DNA of 9,996 bases, from the NCBI GenBank assembly GCA_964596865.1, contig CAZQVW010000093.1:1-9996 (forward strand). Direction: 5' to 3'. A program made the translations under genes and the position numbers. This document shows, piece by piece, positions 1 to 6,308 of the stretch (its first letter is position 1; every line of letters starts with the position of its first letter). The stretch comes from UBA6382 sp964596865 (GTDB lineage Bacteria > Bacteroidota > Bacteroidia > Bacteroidales > Bacteroidaceae). Below the pieces are notes generated by a model. It did not search any database and was not told the origin of the DNA. It saw only the letters and a program-made list of their open reading frames with translations.

Positions 1-750
1 CCGCACGCCCGATTCCACCTTGTTCACATTCTGACCGCCGGCGCCAGAAGAGCGGAAGGTGTCCCATTTTATTTCACCCTCGTTAATAACCACATCAAAG
101 GGTTCGGCCTCGGGCAGCACAGCCACCGTAGCTGCCGAGGTGTGGACACGTCCCTGCGTTTCTGTTACGGGGACACGTTGCACTCGATGGACACCGCTCT
201 CATACTTCAGTGTGCCATAGACATCTGTGCCGCTCACCGAACATATAATTTCTTTATATCCGCCCACGGCACCAGGGCTCTCACTGGACACCTCCAGTTT
301 CCAACCCTTGCGCTCACAGTATTTGGTGTACATACGGAAGAGATCGCCTGCGAACAGAGCCGCCTCATCGCCTCCCGTGCCCCCTCGGATTTCCAGCACC
401 ACGTTTTTGCTGTCCTCGGGGTCCTTAGGCACCAACATCAGTTTGATTTTATCCTCCAGAGGAGGAATCTTTTGCTCGCAGTCGCTCACCTGTTCGCGGG
501 CCATCTCTTTAATGTCGGGGTCGGTCTCGTTGATAAGCAAGTCTTTGCCTTCCTGAAGGTCGGCGAGCAGTTTGGCGTATTCATCGCGAGCGGCCATAAG
601 GTCTTCCAATTCCTTGTATTCCTTAGTGAGGCGCACATAGCGTTTTTGGTCGGCGATGACGGAGGGGTCAGTGATGAGAGTGCCAATTTCTTCGTGGCGG
701 GCGCTCAATCCATTGAGCTTGTCTAATAGTGTGTTGGATGTCTCGGGCAT
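1..750 (-). CDS. prfA: Peptide chain release factor 1 (RF1), partial: C-terminal part beyond left edge
   Basis: Class I release factor that reads UAA/UAG stop codons in the ribosomal A site and triggers hydrolysis of peptidyl-tRNA. The 250 codons present begin MPETSNTLLDKLNGLSARHE and run open to base 1. An N-terminal helical domain is followed by the REIRGGTGGDEA-like block (here LEIRGGTGGDEAALFAGDLF). The codon-recognition tripeptide is P194-V195-T196 in HRVQRVPVTETQGR; a PxT tripeptide marks RF1, whereas RF2 has SPF. The catalytic GGQ loop is at residues 238-240 (SGAGGQNVNKVESGVR). Full-length RF1 is about 360 residues, so roughly the last 110 are missing. The start is the ATG at 748-750, which gives the usual RF1 length before PxT and GGQ and lies just downstream of a -7 box. 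No RF2-type programmed frameshift site is visible. Identity is secure; only the 3' end is unseen. Confidence 0.96.
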   Translation of the reverse strand, partial: MPETSNTLLDKLNGLSARHEEIGTLITDPSVIADQKRYVRLTKEYKELEDLMAARDEYAKLLADLQEGKDLLINETDPDIKEMAREQVSDCEQKIPPLEDKIKLMLVPKDPEDSKNVVLEIRGGTGGDEAALFAGDLFRMYTKYCERKGWKLEVSSESPGAVGGYKEIICSVSGTDVYGTLKYESGVHRVQRVPVTETQGRVHTSAATVAVLPEAEPFDVVINEGEIKWDTFRSSGAGGQNVNKVESGVR

Positions 751-774
751 ACGTTAGTGATTTCTTTCTCAACG

Positions 775-782
775 CAAAATTA
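775..782 (-). promoter_or_regulatory. Putative prfA promoter, Bacteroides -7 box
   Basis: Read on the minus strand this is TAATTTTG, a full match to the Bacteroidota primary-sigma -7 consensus TAnnTTTG. It lies 25 bases before the prfA ATG, so the 5' leader would be very short, around 15-20 bases. No good TTTG -33 box is found at the expected 19-21 base spacing (about 802-806 reads GTGGT), so the call rests on the -7 element and its position alone. Confidence 0.5.
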
Positions 783-887
783 CAAATAAAAGGCCATGTA
801 GACCACCGTTTTCCTGCGCAAAGGTGGCAAGTAGCGTTTTTCTTTGCAAAGTTTGCGATGAAAATCGCGGATTACGCCGCCAAAAAT

Positions 888-936
888 TAAGAACGAAAGT
901 TCGGAAGCGCACTGTGCTCACAAACTTTCGTTCTTA
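888..936 (-). terminator. Large hairpin between nagA and prfA, probable bidirectional terminator
   Basis: A perfect 14-bp inverted repeat: TAAGAACGAAAGTT at 888-901 and its reverse complement at 923-936, with a 21-base loop that can itself form a small GCA/TGC stem (909-911 with 915-917). On the minus strand, the direction of nagA, the stem is followed by AATTTTTG (from 882-889). On the plus strand it is followed by TGTTGTTTTTT (938-948). It sits 99 bases beyond the nagA stop codon, as expected for a nagA transcript end. The A+T-rich stem and long loop are not ideal for an intrinsic terminator, so a different role is possible. The rest of 751-1034 shows no gene. Confidence 0.55.
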
Positions 937-1034
937 CTGTTGTTTTTTATCTTTTCCCAAACGGGGAAACCGCCGCCAATCAAAGGATAGAAGTAATTCC
1001 TTGGATTACGAGGCGGTGCATAGCGGGACGGAGG

Positions 1035-2201
1035 CTATTCCACCGGCACCACTACCCTACCCATCTGCATTACGAAATGGATTTGAATCTCATCATCGTA
1101 GAAACAGATGTCGGCGTCCTTGTCTTTTTCGAGTGTACCCTTTCGATCCAGTACTCCCATGATGCGTGCAGGCGTCTCGGAGGACATACGGATGGCGTCC
1201 TCCACGGGGATGTCAGCTTTTTGTACGCATGTGCGGATTAGGCGGTCCATTGTGGCGATTGACCCAGCCAAAGCTGAGCGGTCAGCCAGCTTGCAGACGC
1301 CGTCCTCAAGGATTACGCGCGGGTCGAAAGCGGTATTGCTGTCGCTGGCCGAGCAAGCAAGGGCGTCGGTGATCAATGCCGTGCGCTCCACGCCCTTAAT
1401 CATGTGGATCATCTTCAGAATTGTGGGCGGCACATGGATTCCATCGGCAATCATCTCTACCGTCATCTCGGGGAACACATATACGCTCTCCACGGTGCCC
1501 TCGTGTTTGAATTCGCGGACATTATGAAAGCCTGGCATGGCGTTATAGAAGTGGGTGGCGTGGCGGAAACCGCAATCCCACGCGCGCTTCACATCGGGAT
1601 ATTCAGCACAGGTGTGGGCTATGGCGCAAAGGATACCATGCTCAGTGCAGAAACGGCCGAACTCGGTGGTGCCGGGCAGTTCGGGCGCCTCGTCCCAGCG
1701 GCGAAGGGCGGTGGTGTGGAGGATAATATCCTCGTAGTCCTCCGGCTTGGGCGGAGTGATGTATTCGGGCATCTGCGCACCGGCCTTCTTGGGGTTGAAA
1801 TATGGGCCCTCGAGGTGGAGACCCAAGATAGGAGAGCCGTCTTCGGCCATCATTTTCTCACAAGTCTTCAGAGCGTCCTTAATCATCTGGGGCGATGAGG
1901 ACGAGAGGGTGGGATAAATAGAGGTGGTGCCGTATTTCATGTGCGCTGCAATGGCTGTGCGGAAAGCGTCCTCAGTGCCCTCCATAAAGTCGCGTCCACC
2001 ACCACCGTGGATATGTAGCTCTACGCCACCGGGCACTACCATCATACCCTTGGCCTCAATCACCTCTGCATCTGGCACTTCCACGTTACCTTCCGTTATT
2101 TCCTGGATTTTTCCGTCCTTGACAATAACGGTGCCGTCCTTAATCCAGCCTCCCGGGGTGAACACGCGTCCACCCACAATCTTTGTTATTGGTGTTGTCA
2201 T
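1035..2201 (-). CDS. nagA: N-acetylglucosamine-6-phosphate deacetylase
   Basis: Cytoplasmic amidohydrolase that removes acetate from GlcNAc-6-phosphate to give glucosamine-6-phosphate, the entry step to glycolysis or peptidoglycan precursors. The 388-residue length is normal for NagA. Landmarks: N-terminal beta segment ending VVPGGVELHIHGGGG with metal-binding H63 and H65; LHLEGPYFNPKKAGAQ with metal ligand E131; AHT with H196; HATHFYNAM with H217; IADGIHV with H256; LITDA with catalytic D279; then LAGSIATMDRLIR and SSETPARIMGV of the C-terminal barrel. The HxH motif is the form found in Bacillus and mycobacterial enzymes with a two-metal centre; E. coli NagA has Q and N there. There is no signal peptide, consistent with a cytosolic phosphosugar enzyme. 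ATG at 2199-2201 is 45 bases below a canonical promoter. It is transcribed alone and divergently from the transporter. The partner nagB (deaminase) is not in the window. Confidence 0.95.
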   Translation of the reverse strand: MTTPITKIVGGRVFTPGGWIKDGTVIVKDGKIQEITEGNVEVPDAEVIEAKGMMVVPGGVELHIHGGGGRDFMEGTEDAFRTAIAAHMKYGTTSIYPTLSSSSPQMIKDALKTCEKMMAEDGSPILGLHLEGPYFNPKKAGAQMPEYITPPKPEDYEDIILHTTALRRWDEAPELPGTTEFGRFCTEHGILCAIAHTCAEYPDVKRAWDCGFRHATHFYNAMPGFHNVREFKHEGTVESVYVFPEMTVEMIADGIHVPPTILKMIHMIKGVERTALITDALACSASDSNTAFDPRVILEDGVCKLADRSALAGSIATMDRLIRTCVQKADIPVEDAIRMSSETPARIMGVLDRKGTLEKDKDADICFYDDEIQIHFVMQMGRVVVPVE

Positions 2202-2245
2202 CAGTTTTGAAGTTTATAAGAAGTTGTTGAACAATTCTGATTTTG

Positions 2246-2276
2246 CAAAATTACTTTCTTTTCTCTTATTGACAAA
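2246..2276 (-). promoter_or_regulatory. nagA promoter (Bacteroides TTTG-N19-TAnnTTTG)
   Basis: On the minus strand TTTG (2276-2273) is followed after exactly 19 bases by TAATTTTG (2253-2246). This fits the Bacteroidota housekeeping promoter pattern (-33 TTTG, -7 TAnnTTTG) in both boxes and spacing. It would give a transcript start near 2240 and a leader of about 40 bases before the nagA ATG. No Shine-Dalgarno sequence precedes the start, as usual in this phylum. Confidence 0.75.
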
Positions 2277-2371
2277 GATTTTTGGGCAGTTTCCGATACT
2301 TATTTTGTGTAAAGATGACCTGTTATACTGAAACATACAAATCGAGACAGTGCCTTTTCTTTAATTTTGAT

Positions 2372-2379
2372 TAACTTTG
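2372..2379 (+). promoter_or_regulatory. Putative promoter (-7 box) of the BASS transporter gene
   Basis: TAACTTTG on the plus strand is a full match to TAnnTTTG and lies 62 bases before the transporter ATG. The expected -33 position (about 2347-2352, ACAGTG) is a poor match, so promoter strength may depend on an activator, or the box may be a chance match in A/T-rich sequence. Confidence 0.5.
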
Positions 2380-2412
2380 CTGTCTTATAAGCATGTATAC
2401 AATTACATAGAG

Positions 2413-2425
2413 TACAAACTTTGTA
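2413..2425 (+). promoter_or_regulatory. Palindrome in the leader of the transporter gene, possible operator
   Basis: TACAAACTTTGTA is a perfect 6+1+6 palindrome, 16 bases before the transporter start. Its left-half core ACAAACT recurs at 2427-2433, 13 bases further on. This could be a repressor site or a small leader hairpin. A/T-rich short palindromes arise easily by chance, so this is only suggestive. Confidence 0.25.
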
Positions 2426-2441
2426 AACAAACTGTTGGAAA

Positions 2442-3302
2442 ATGAATCCTGTTCTTATTGTATTGCCCATATTAGCCCTATTGATGTTTGAATTGGGGCT
2501 CACACTGAAAGTGGGCGATTTTTATTTGATAGCAAAAAGGCCGCGCGCAGTGGCAGCCGGACTGATTGGCCAGATTGTGGTGCTCCCGCTACTGGCCTTT
2601 GCTTTGGCTGTGGCATTCCGGCTCGACGCCCTATTCTTTGTGGGCATGCTGCTGATTGCCTGCTGTCCTGGCGGCAGTTCGTCTAACATCTTTTCCATGC
2701 TGGCGGGCGGCGATGTTGCTCTGTCTGTATCACTGACGGCGCTGAGCAGCGTTATCACCCTTTTTACAATCCCCCTTATCATGCAGATGGGCGCTATGTA
2801 TGTGGGAAATAGCGCCATGGCCGTACACCTGCCTGTGGGCAGTTTGATAATCCAAAATATCATACTGATGTTGGTGCCGATTGCATTGGGAGTTGCCTGC
2901 AGGAAACTTTTTCCTCACTTTTCCGCGAAGGCCGACCGCGTGCTTTCGCGCATTGCGTTCCCCTGTTTGATACTATTGGCCACAATCTTTTTCCTTCAGC
3001 ACTACCGCACAATTATATCTCATTTCGGCACCCTCGGCGCGTGTATCGCCTGCCTCATTCTGGGCGCTATGGTCTGTGCCATCATCCTGTGCATACTTCT
3101 CCGCCTCAACAAACGCGAGCAGCGTACCATCATCATTGAGGTGGGTATGCAGAATGCGGCGCAGGCCATCGCCATCGCGTCCAGTCCTTTCATTTTTAAT
3201 AACGACATCATCGCCATCCCCGCGATTATCTACGCCCTATTAATGAACATAATCCTATTAATCTATGTGGGCATTGTTCGGCGCAATGCCCACATAGATT
3301 AA
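2442..3302 (+). CDS. Bile acid:sodium symporter (BASS/SBF) family transporter
   Basis: Integral inner-membrane protein of 286 residues, hydrophobic along almost its whole length, with about nine or ten membrane segments. Family marks: EGLTL-like FELGLTL near residues 17-22; the crossing region CPGGSSSNIFSMLAGGDVAL at 75-94, where S79-N82 belong to the sodium-binding motif; a long helix SVSLTALSSVITLFTIPL; and EVGMQN at 233-238, whose E233 and Q237 match the sodium ligands of bacterial ASBT homologues. The fold and sodium coupling are well supported, but the substrate is not: BASS members carry bile acids, pantothenate, pyruvate and other organic anions. The C-terminus (GIVRRNAHID) is encoded by the inverted repeat at 3256-3304, so the last residues may be unusual. 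ATG at 2442 gives a membrane-ready N-terminus. It runs divergent from nagA and convergent with the GH31 gene and appears monocistronic. Confidence 0.9.
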   Translation: MNPVLIVLPILALLMFELGLTLKVGDFYLIAKRPRAVAAGLIGQIVVLPLLAFALAVAFRLDALFFVGMLLIACCPGGSSSNIFSMLAGGDVALSVSLTALSSVITLFTIPLIMQMGAMYVGNSAMAVHLPVGSLIIQNIILMLVPIALGVACRKLFPHFSAKADRVLSRIAFPCLILLATIFFLQHYRTIISHFGTLGACIACLILGAMVCAIILCILLRLNKREQRTIIIEVGMQNAAQAIAIASSPFIFNNDIIAIPAIIYALLMNIILLIYVGIVRRNAHID

Positions 3303-3304
3303 TA
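3256..3304. repeat. Perfect 21-bp inverted repeat spanning the transporter stop codon
   Basis: Left arm 3256-3276 and right arm 3284-3304 are exact reverse complements, separated by the 7-base loop TTCGGCG. The arms encode the last 15 or so residues of the transporter, and the TAA at 3300-3302 lies in the right arm. In RNA this gives a very stable hairpin. No T-run follows on either strand, so it does not look like an intrinsic terminator; a true terminator lies further on at 3425-3464. Possible roles are protection of the mRNA 3' end, or a scar of template switching. Confidence 0.9.
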
Positions 3305-3437
3305 TCCCTTAAAAGTCCATTTATTGTTGCCATAACGGGTATATGCGAGCACGATATACTTGATTTTGAGCAAAGGCATCGTGGAAGACCTCAATTTTAT
3401 CGTTGGTGGAATTGGCATAAAGCGAAAAGAGGGCGTT
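3299..3437 (-). pseudogene. Frameshifted 3' remnant of an unidentified gene
   Basis: Two overlapping minus-strand frames look like real protein on either side of one point. From 3437 to 3366 the frame reads NALFSLYANSTNDKIEVF followed by HDAFAQ; it has no ATG and is preceded by an in-frame TGA. Dropping one base of the TTTT at 3364-3367 joins it to the other frame, which continues IKYIVLAYTRYGNNKW then TFKGY and stops at 3301-3299. The joined peptide of about 45 residues has balanced coding-like composition, while each frame alone degenerates past the junction. The 5' part of the gene is absent, cut off at the terminator hairpin. Its stop codon overlaps the transporter stop in antiparallel. 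I do not recognise the family. A 39-codon ATG-initiated frame (3418-3299) exists, but its N-terminal half looks non-natural. Confidence 0.4.
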
Positions 3438-3464
3438 TCAGAATACTGAAGCACCCTCTTTTTT
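3425..3464. terminator. Bidirectional intrinsic terminator between convergent genes
   Basis: Arms 3425-3441 (AAAAGAGGGCGTTTCAG) and 3446-3462 pair over 17 positions with one C/A mismatch and one G-T pair around a 4-base AATA loop. The plus strand ends in TTTTTT (3459-3464), which ends transcription from the transporter gene about 120 bases after its stop. On the minus strand the arm ends in CTCTTTT, so it can also stop transcripts of the convergent GH31 gene (stop at 3517). Confidence 0.85.
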
Positions 3465-3516
3465 AATGACTTCGCAAGATTATTTCACTAAACTATAGCC
3501 TTATATCATTCAAGCA

Positions 3517-6057
3517 TTAATACGTGGCCCTAAGGAATTTCTTTATGCCCTCCTCGTCGAGGCCCTGATCCTTCAGTACCTGTTCCAGATTGGCATAATT
3601 GGCGCGGAAAGCTTTGATGCGCTCGACAAACTGGTCGGGGTTGTACCCAATAGCCAGTCCGGTGGATTCCATGGTGCCCAAAGCATCCTTAAAGTTGATA
3701 CCGGCATTCCTCTCCTTCCACTCCATCATATTCTGATGGATACGGCGGAAATGGCCGATGGTGCCATCTGCCACATCCAGTGCGTCCTGCGGGAATGTGA
3801 GGGTAACAACTTTCTCCACGGAGCAGTCTGTCTGTGGCACGGCCACGCAAACGGTGAGGTTGTTTCCGTCGTATGTAAAATCGGCGTTCCGGCCATTCAC
3901 AGTAACGCTTTGCGGCACCGCACTGGCCACCACCTGTACCGTAAACTGCCTATTGGCGGGCATATCCTTGTAGCTACCCTTGCGCGCGCCAATCTTGACA
4001 GTCAGCGTATTGCCATTGCGAACGGAGGAAAGTGTGGTGGTGGCGTATTGGGTGGCGTAGTCCTTGTCATTGCCGTTATCCTCATACATTAAGAAATCGC
4101 CTTTATCTCCAGGGTAGACAGTGATATTCACCGGTTCACTGTTGCTGCGCAGATTCTTGACTTTGCCATAAAGCGGAATGATGCTACCGGCCTTTACATA
4201 GAGCGGATATTCATCAATATGGAAATTGCGCTTCACCGATTGCCCGCCTTTAAGCAATGTGCCGGTGGAAACCTCATACCAATCGTTGCCGGCGGGCAAC
4301 CACACTTGCTTTTCGGACACGCCGTCAGTCATGGGCGCGGTGATGGGGGCCACCAGCATCTTGTCGCCAAACATATATTGGTTTCTGTAGAGGGAATCAT
4401 AGGCTTCAGAGGCCTCGGGGTAATCGTAATACATCGGGCGGCAGAGAGAGATGCCGGTTTCATAGGTTTCGCGGGCGGAGGCGTAGATATAGGGCGCCAT
4501 CTTGTAGCGATAGTTGATGACATCAGCAACGATATTGTTGTATTTCGGGCCCAGCATCCACGGGGCTTTATTCAAAGAGGTCATCTTCATGCAATGAGTG
4601 CGCAGAATTGGGCTGAGCGAGCCGAATTGCATCCAGCGGGTGTAGAGCTCGGGGTCTAAACGGTTGCCATGGGCGTAACCACCGTGGCCGCCGATGTCGT
4701 GACTCCAATATCCGTAGAGCACATTCGAGGCCGTGTGGTTGAAATAGGGCTGGAAATCCAGACTCTTCCAGCTAATCCACGTGTCGCCGGAGAAACCAAT
4801 CTGATAACGGTGGTTGCCCAATCCGCCCCAACGGTGATAAATGAGCGGGCGCGTGTTGCGATTGCGCTCCATGTCGGAAAAGAGCGTATAGTTGATCCAC
4901 CAAACATTGCTTAGGTGGGGAAATTTCTCGTCATATTGGTCTTGTTGCCAATCGGGCCACCAAAAATCCACACCGGCCTTCTCCAAAGGATGGAGCACGG
5001 TGTTAAACCACCCCGTCATAAACCTTTTGTTTGAGCTTTCCCACGGGATGTCTTTCTTGGAAGCGGGGTCGATGCCCATCCATCTGGCCATAGCGGGATA
5101 ACAATCCTCATAATGAGCAATTCCGCCCGCGGGATGGAGATTGAGTGTAACCTCCAAATCTTGGCTTTTCACCCAGTGGAGGAATCCTGCGGGGTCTGGA
5201 AAAAGGCGAGTGTTGAAAGAATAGCCGGTCCAGCCGCCTTTGCCCGCTTCAGAGTAATGCCAGTCCATATCCATCACCAAAACATCGAGAGGAATGCCGT
5301 AGCGCTGAAAATTATCCACCAGTTCGCGCATTTCATTGTCGGTATATGTCCAATAGCGCGACCACCAATAGCCAAAAGCATAGCGTGGGGGCAGAGGCAC
5401 GCGACCGGCAAAGACGGTGTAGTCCTTAAGAGCCTGCTTATAGTCGTGGCCGTATGCCATAAAATACCAATCCTGCGCTTCGCCGTCGTCCTGGCGCGTG
5501 GTAACCCACGGCCATTCGGAATGATCGAAGAGATAGCTCTTGGAATCGTCAATAAGTGTCCACCCATTGCGGGAAAGCAAACCGTCATTTAAGACCATCG
5601 GCTGCTTGGGGTCGTCATCAAAGAGGTTTCCGTTGTATCGATCGAGAGTTAGGTTGGTGCCTTTCAGATTTTTGTCGTCCTTCATTCCGGGCTTCCAGAG
5701 AAACGGCGTGATACTCTTGTTTTCTTTGGACGAACAGATGGAGAGATTTTTATCAGTAAACTTGCCCGTGCCCTTTTTATACCTCAGCACGAGCTTGGGC
5801 GTGGACACCACCACCGTGCCAGCGGTTTTCACCTTGTATTGCGCCTTAGGATAATTGCGATTGACGGCGATAAGCGAACTGTCGTTCACAAACCGCCCCG
5901 TGGGACTGTATTCCAAGCGCACACATCCCTCTGTAACAACGGATATACGCACATTCTTATCCTGATAGGCCACATTCTTCTGCGCCATAGCGGAAAGGGG
6001 AGCCACCAACAAGGCTGCAGAAATAATAATTTGTAAGATTTTTATCCTTATGTTCAT
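3517..6057 (-). CDS. Secreted glycoside hydrolase family 31 alpha-glycosidase
   Basis: Retaining exo-acting alpha-glycosidase, 846 residues, exported to the periplasm or cell surface. A signal peptide covers residues 1-25 (NIRIK, then a hydrophobic core, cleavage likely SAMA|Q). Then come an N-terminal beta-sandwich (about 26-220) and a TIM barrel from PLPPRYAFGYWWSRY (221-235). DVLVMDMDWH is at 258-267, NLHPAGGIAHYED at 306-318, and the nucleophile region VDFWWPDWQQD has D369. FSGDTW supplies the likely acid/base D425, followed by YGYWSHDIGGH (448-458). The beta domains after the barrel include a DUF5110-like part with MYEDNGNDKDYA (657-668). A helical tail of about 80 residues (765-846) ends the protein. 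The GH31 assignment is firm; the sugar is not. Alpha-glucose, xylose, galactose and GalNAc enzymes all occur in GH31, and a GalNAc or Gal role would suit the GH89/NagA context, but that is inference. It lies downstream of the GH89 gene, whose terminator separates them. Confidence 0.93.
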   Translation of the reverse strand: MNIRIKILQIIISAALLVAPLSAMAQKNVAYQDKNVRISVVTEGCVRLEYSPTGRFVNDSSLIAVNRNYPKAQYKVKTAGTVVVSTPKLVLRYKKGTGKFTDKNLSICSSKENKSITPFLWKPGMKDDKNLKGTNLTLDRYNGNLFDDDPKQPMVLNDGLLSRNGWTLIDDSKSYLFDHSEWPWVTTRQDDGEAQDWYFMAYGHDYKQALKDYTVFAGRVPLPPRYAFGYWWSRYWTYTDNEMRELVDNFQRYGIPLDVLVMDMDWHYSEAGKGGWTGYSFNTRLFPDPAGFLHWVKSQDLEVTLNLHPAGGIAHYEDCYPAMARWMGIDPASKKDIPWESSNKRFMTGWFNTVLHPLEKAGVDFWWPDWQQDQYDEKFPHLSNVWWINYTLFSDMERNRNTRPLIYHRWGGLGNHRYQIGFSGDTWISWKSLDFQPYFNHTASNVLYGYWSHDIGGHGGYAHGNRLDPELYTRWMQFGSLSPILRTHCMKMTSLNKAPWMLGPKYNNIVADVINYRYKMAPYIYASARETYETGISLCRPMYYDYPEASEAYDSLYRNQYMFGDKMLVAPITAPMTDGVSEKQVWLPAGNDWYEVSTGTLLKGGQSVKRNFHIDEYPLYVKAGSIIPLYGKVKNLRSNSEPVNITVYPGDKGDFLMYEDNGNDKDYATQYATTTLSSVRNGNTLTVKIGARKGSYKDMPANRQFTVQVVASAVPQSVTVNGRNADFTYDGNNLTVCVAVPQTDCSVEKVVTLTFPQDALDVADGTIGHFRRIHQNMMEWKERNAGINFKDALGTMESTGLAIGYNPDQFVERIKAFRANYANLEQVLKDQGLDEEGIKKFLRATY

Positions 6058-6155
6058 AATTTGTTGAAAGATTTTATGGTGGGAGAATTGTATTTGTGTT
6101 TTGCGTAGTGAAAATATTGTCTATGTTGATAAAAATATCGTCTTATTACGATAAA

Positions 6156-6170
6156 TAAACAGTCTGTTTA
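6156..6170. promoter_or_regulatory. Palindrome upstream of the GH31 gene, possible operator
   Basis: TAAACAGTCTGTTTA is a perfect 7+1+7 palindrome about 100 bases before the GH31 ATG. A second small inverted repeat, TATCGT-N6-ACGATA, is next to it at 6136-6153. No TAnnTTTG box was found on the minus strand between here and the start, so the GH31 promoter may be activator-dependent or of another sigma class. A regulator-binding site fits the position, but nothing identifies the regulator. Confidence 0.35.
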
Positions 6171-6210
6171 CAATGAGAGAGCGTCTATGATTGAAATCAA
6201 TCGTGCTATC

Positions 6211-6269
6211 AAAAAAAAATAATGGCGGTTTCAATGATTATAAGTTTGATATAATCACCGAAACCGCCA
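6211..6269 (-). terminator. Intrinsic terminator of the GH89 gene
   Basis: Inverted repeat TGGCGGTTTC (6223-6232) with GAAACCGCCA (6260-6269), extended past a 2x2 internal loop by eight more pairs (6235-6242 with 6250-6257) around a 7-base loop. On the minus strand the stem runs into TTATTTTTTTTT (complement of 6211-6222). It begins 40 bases after the GH89 stop codon, so most GH89 transcripts should end here and not read into the GH31 gene. Confidence 0.88.
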
Positions 6270-6308
6270 ATAAAATCCGGACAAGCGTACTTGCCCTTAC
6301 TTATTTAT

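Noticed and set aside
142..726. A 194-codon open frame on the plus strand antisense to prfA.
   Set aside because: The minus strand encodes RF1 with PxT and GGQ motifs; the plus-strand product is a shadow with no motif.
1..750. The release factor as RF2 (prfB) or the RF-H type.
   Set aside because: The tripeptide before ETQGR is PVT, of the RF1 PxT form, not SPF, and no in-frame UGA frameshift site exists near the start.
992..1020. Weak inverted sequences (GTAATTCC / GGATTAC and CCGCC / GGCGG) just downstream of the nagA stop codon.
   Set aside because: They are imperfect, have no T-run on the minus strand, and a stronger hairpin lies at 888-936.
3299..3418. A 39-residue small protein (MPIPPTIKLRSSTMPLLK and onward) on the minus strand.
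   Set aside because: Only the C-terminal half looks protein-like, and the neighbouring frame is better upstream of the TTTT run, so a frameshifted remnant explains the region better than a genuine small gene.
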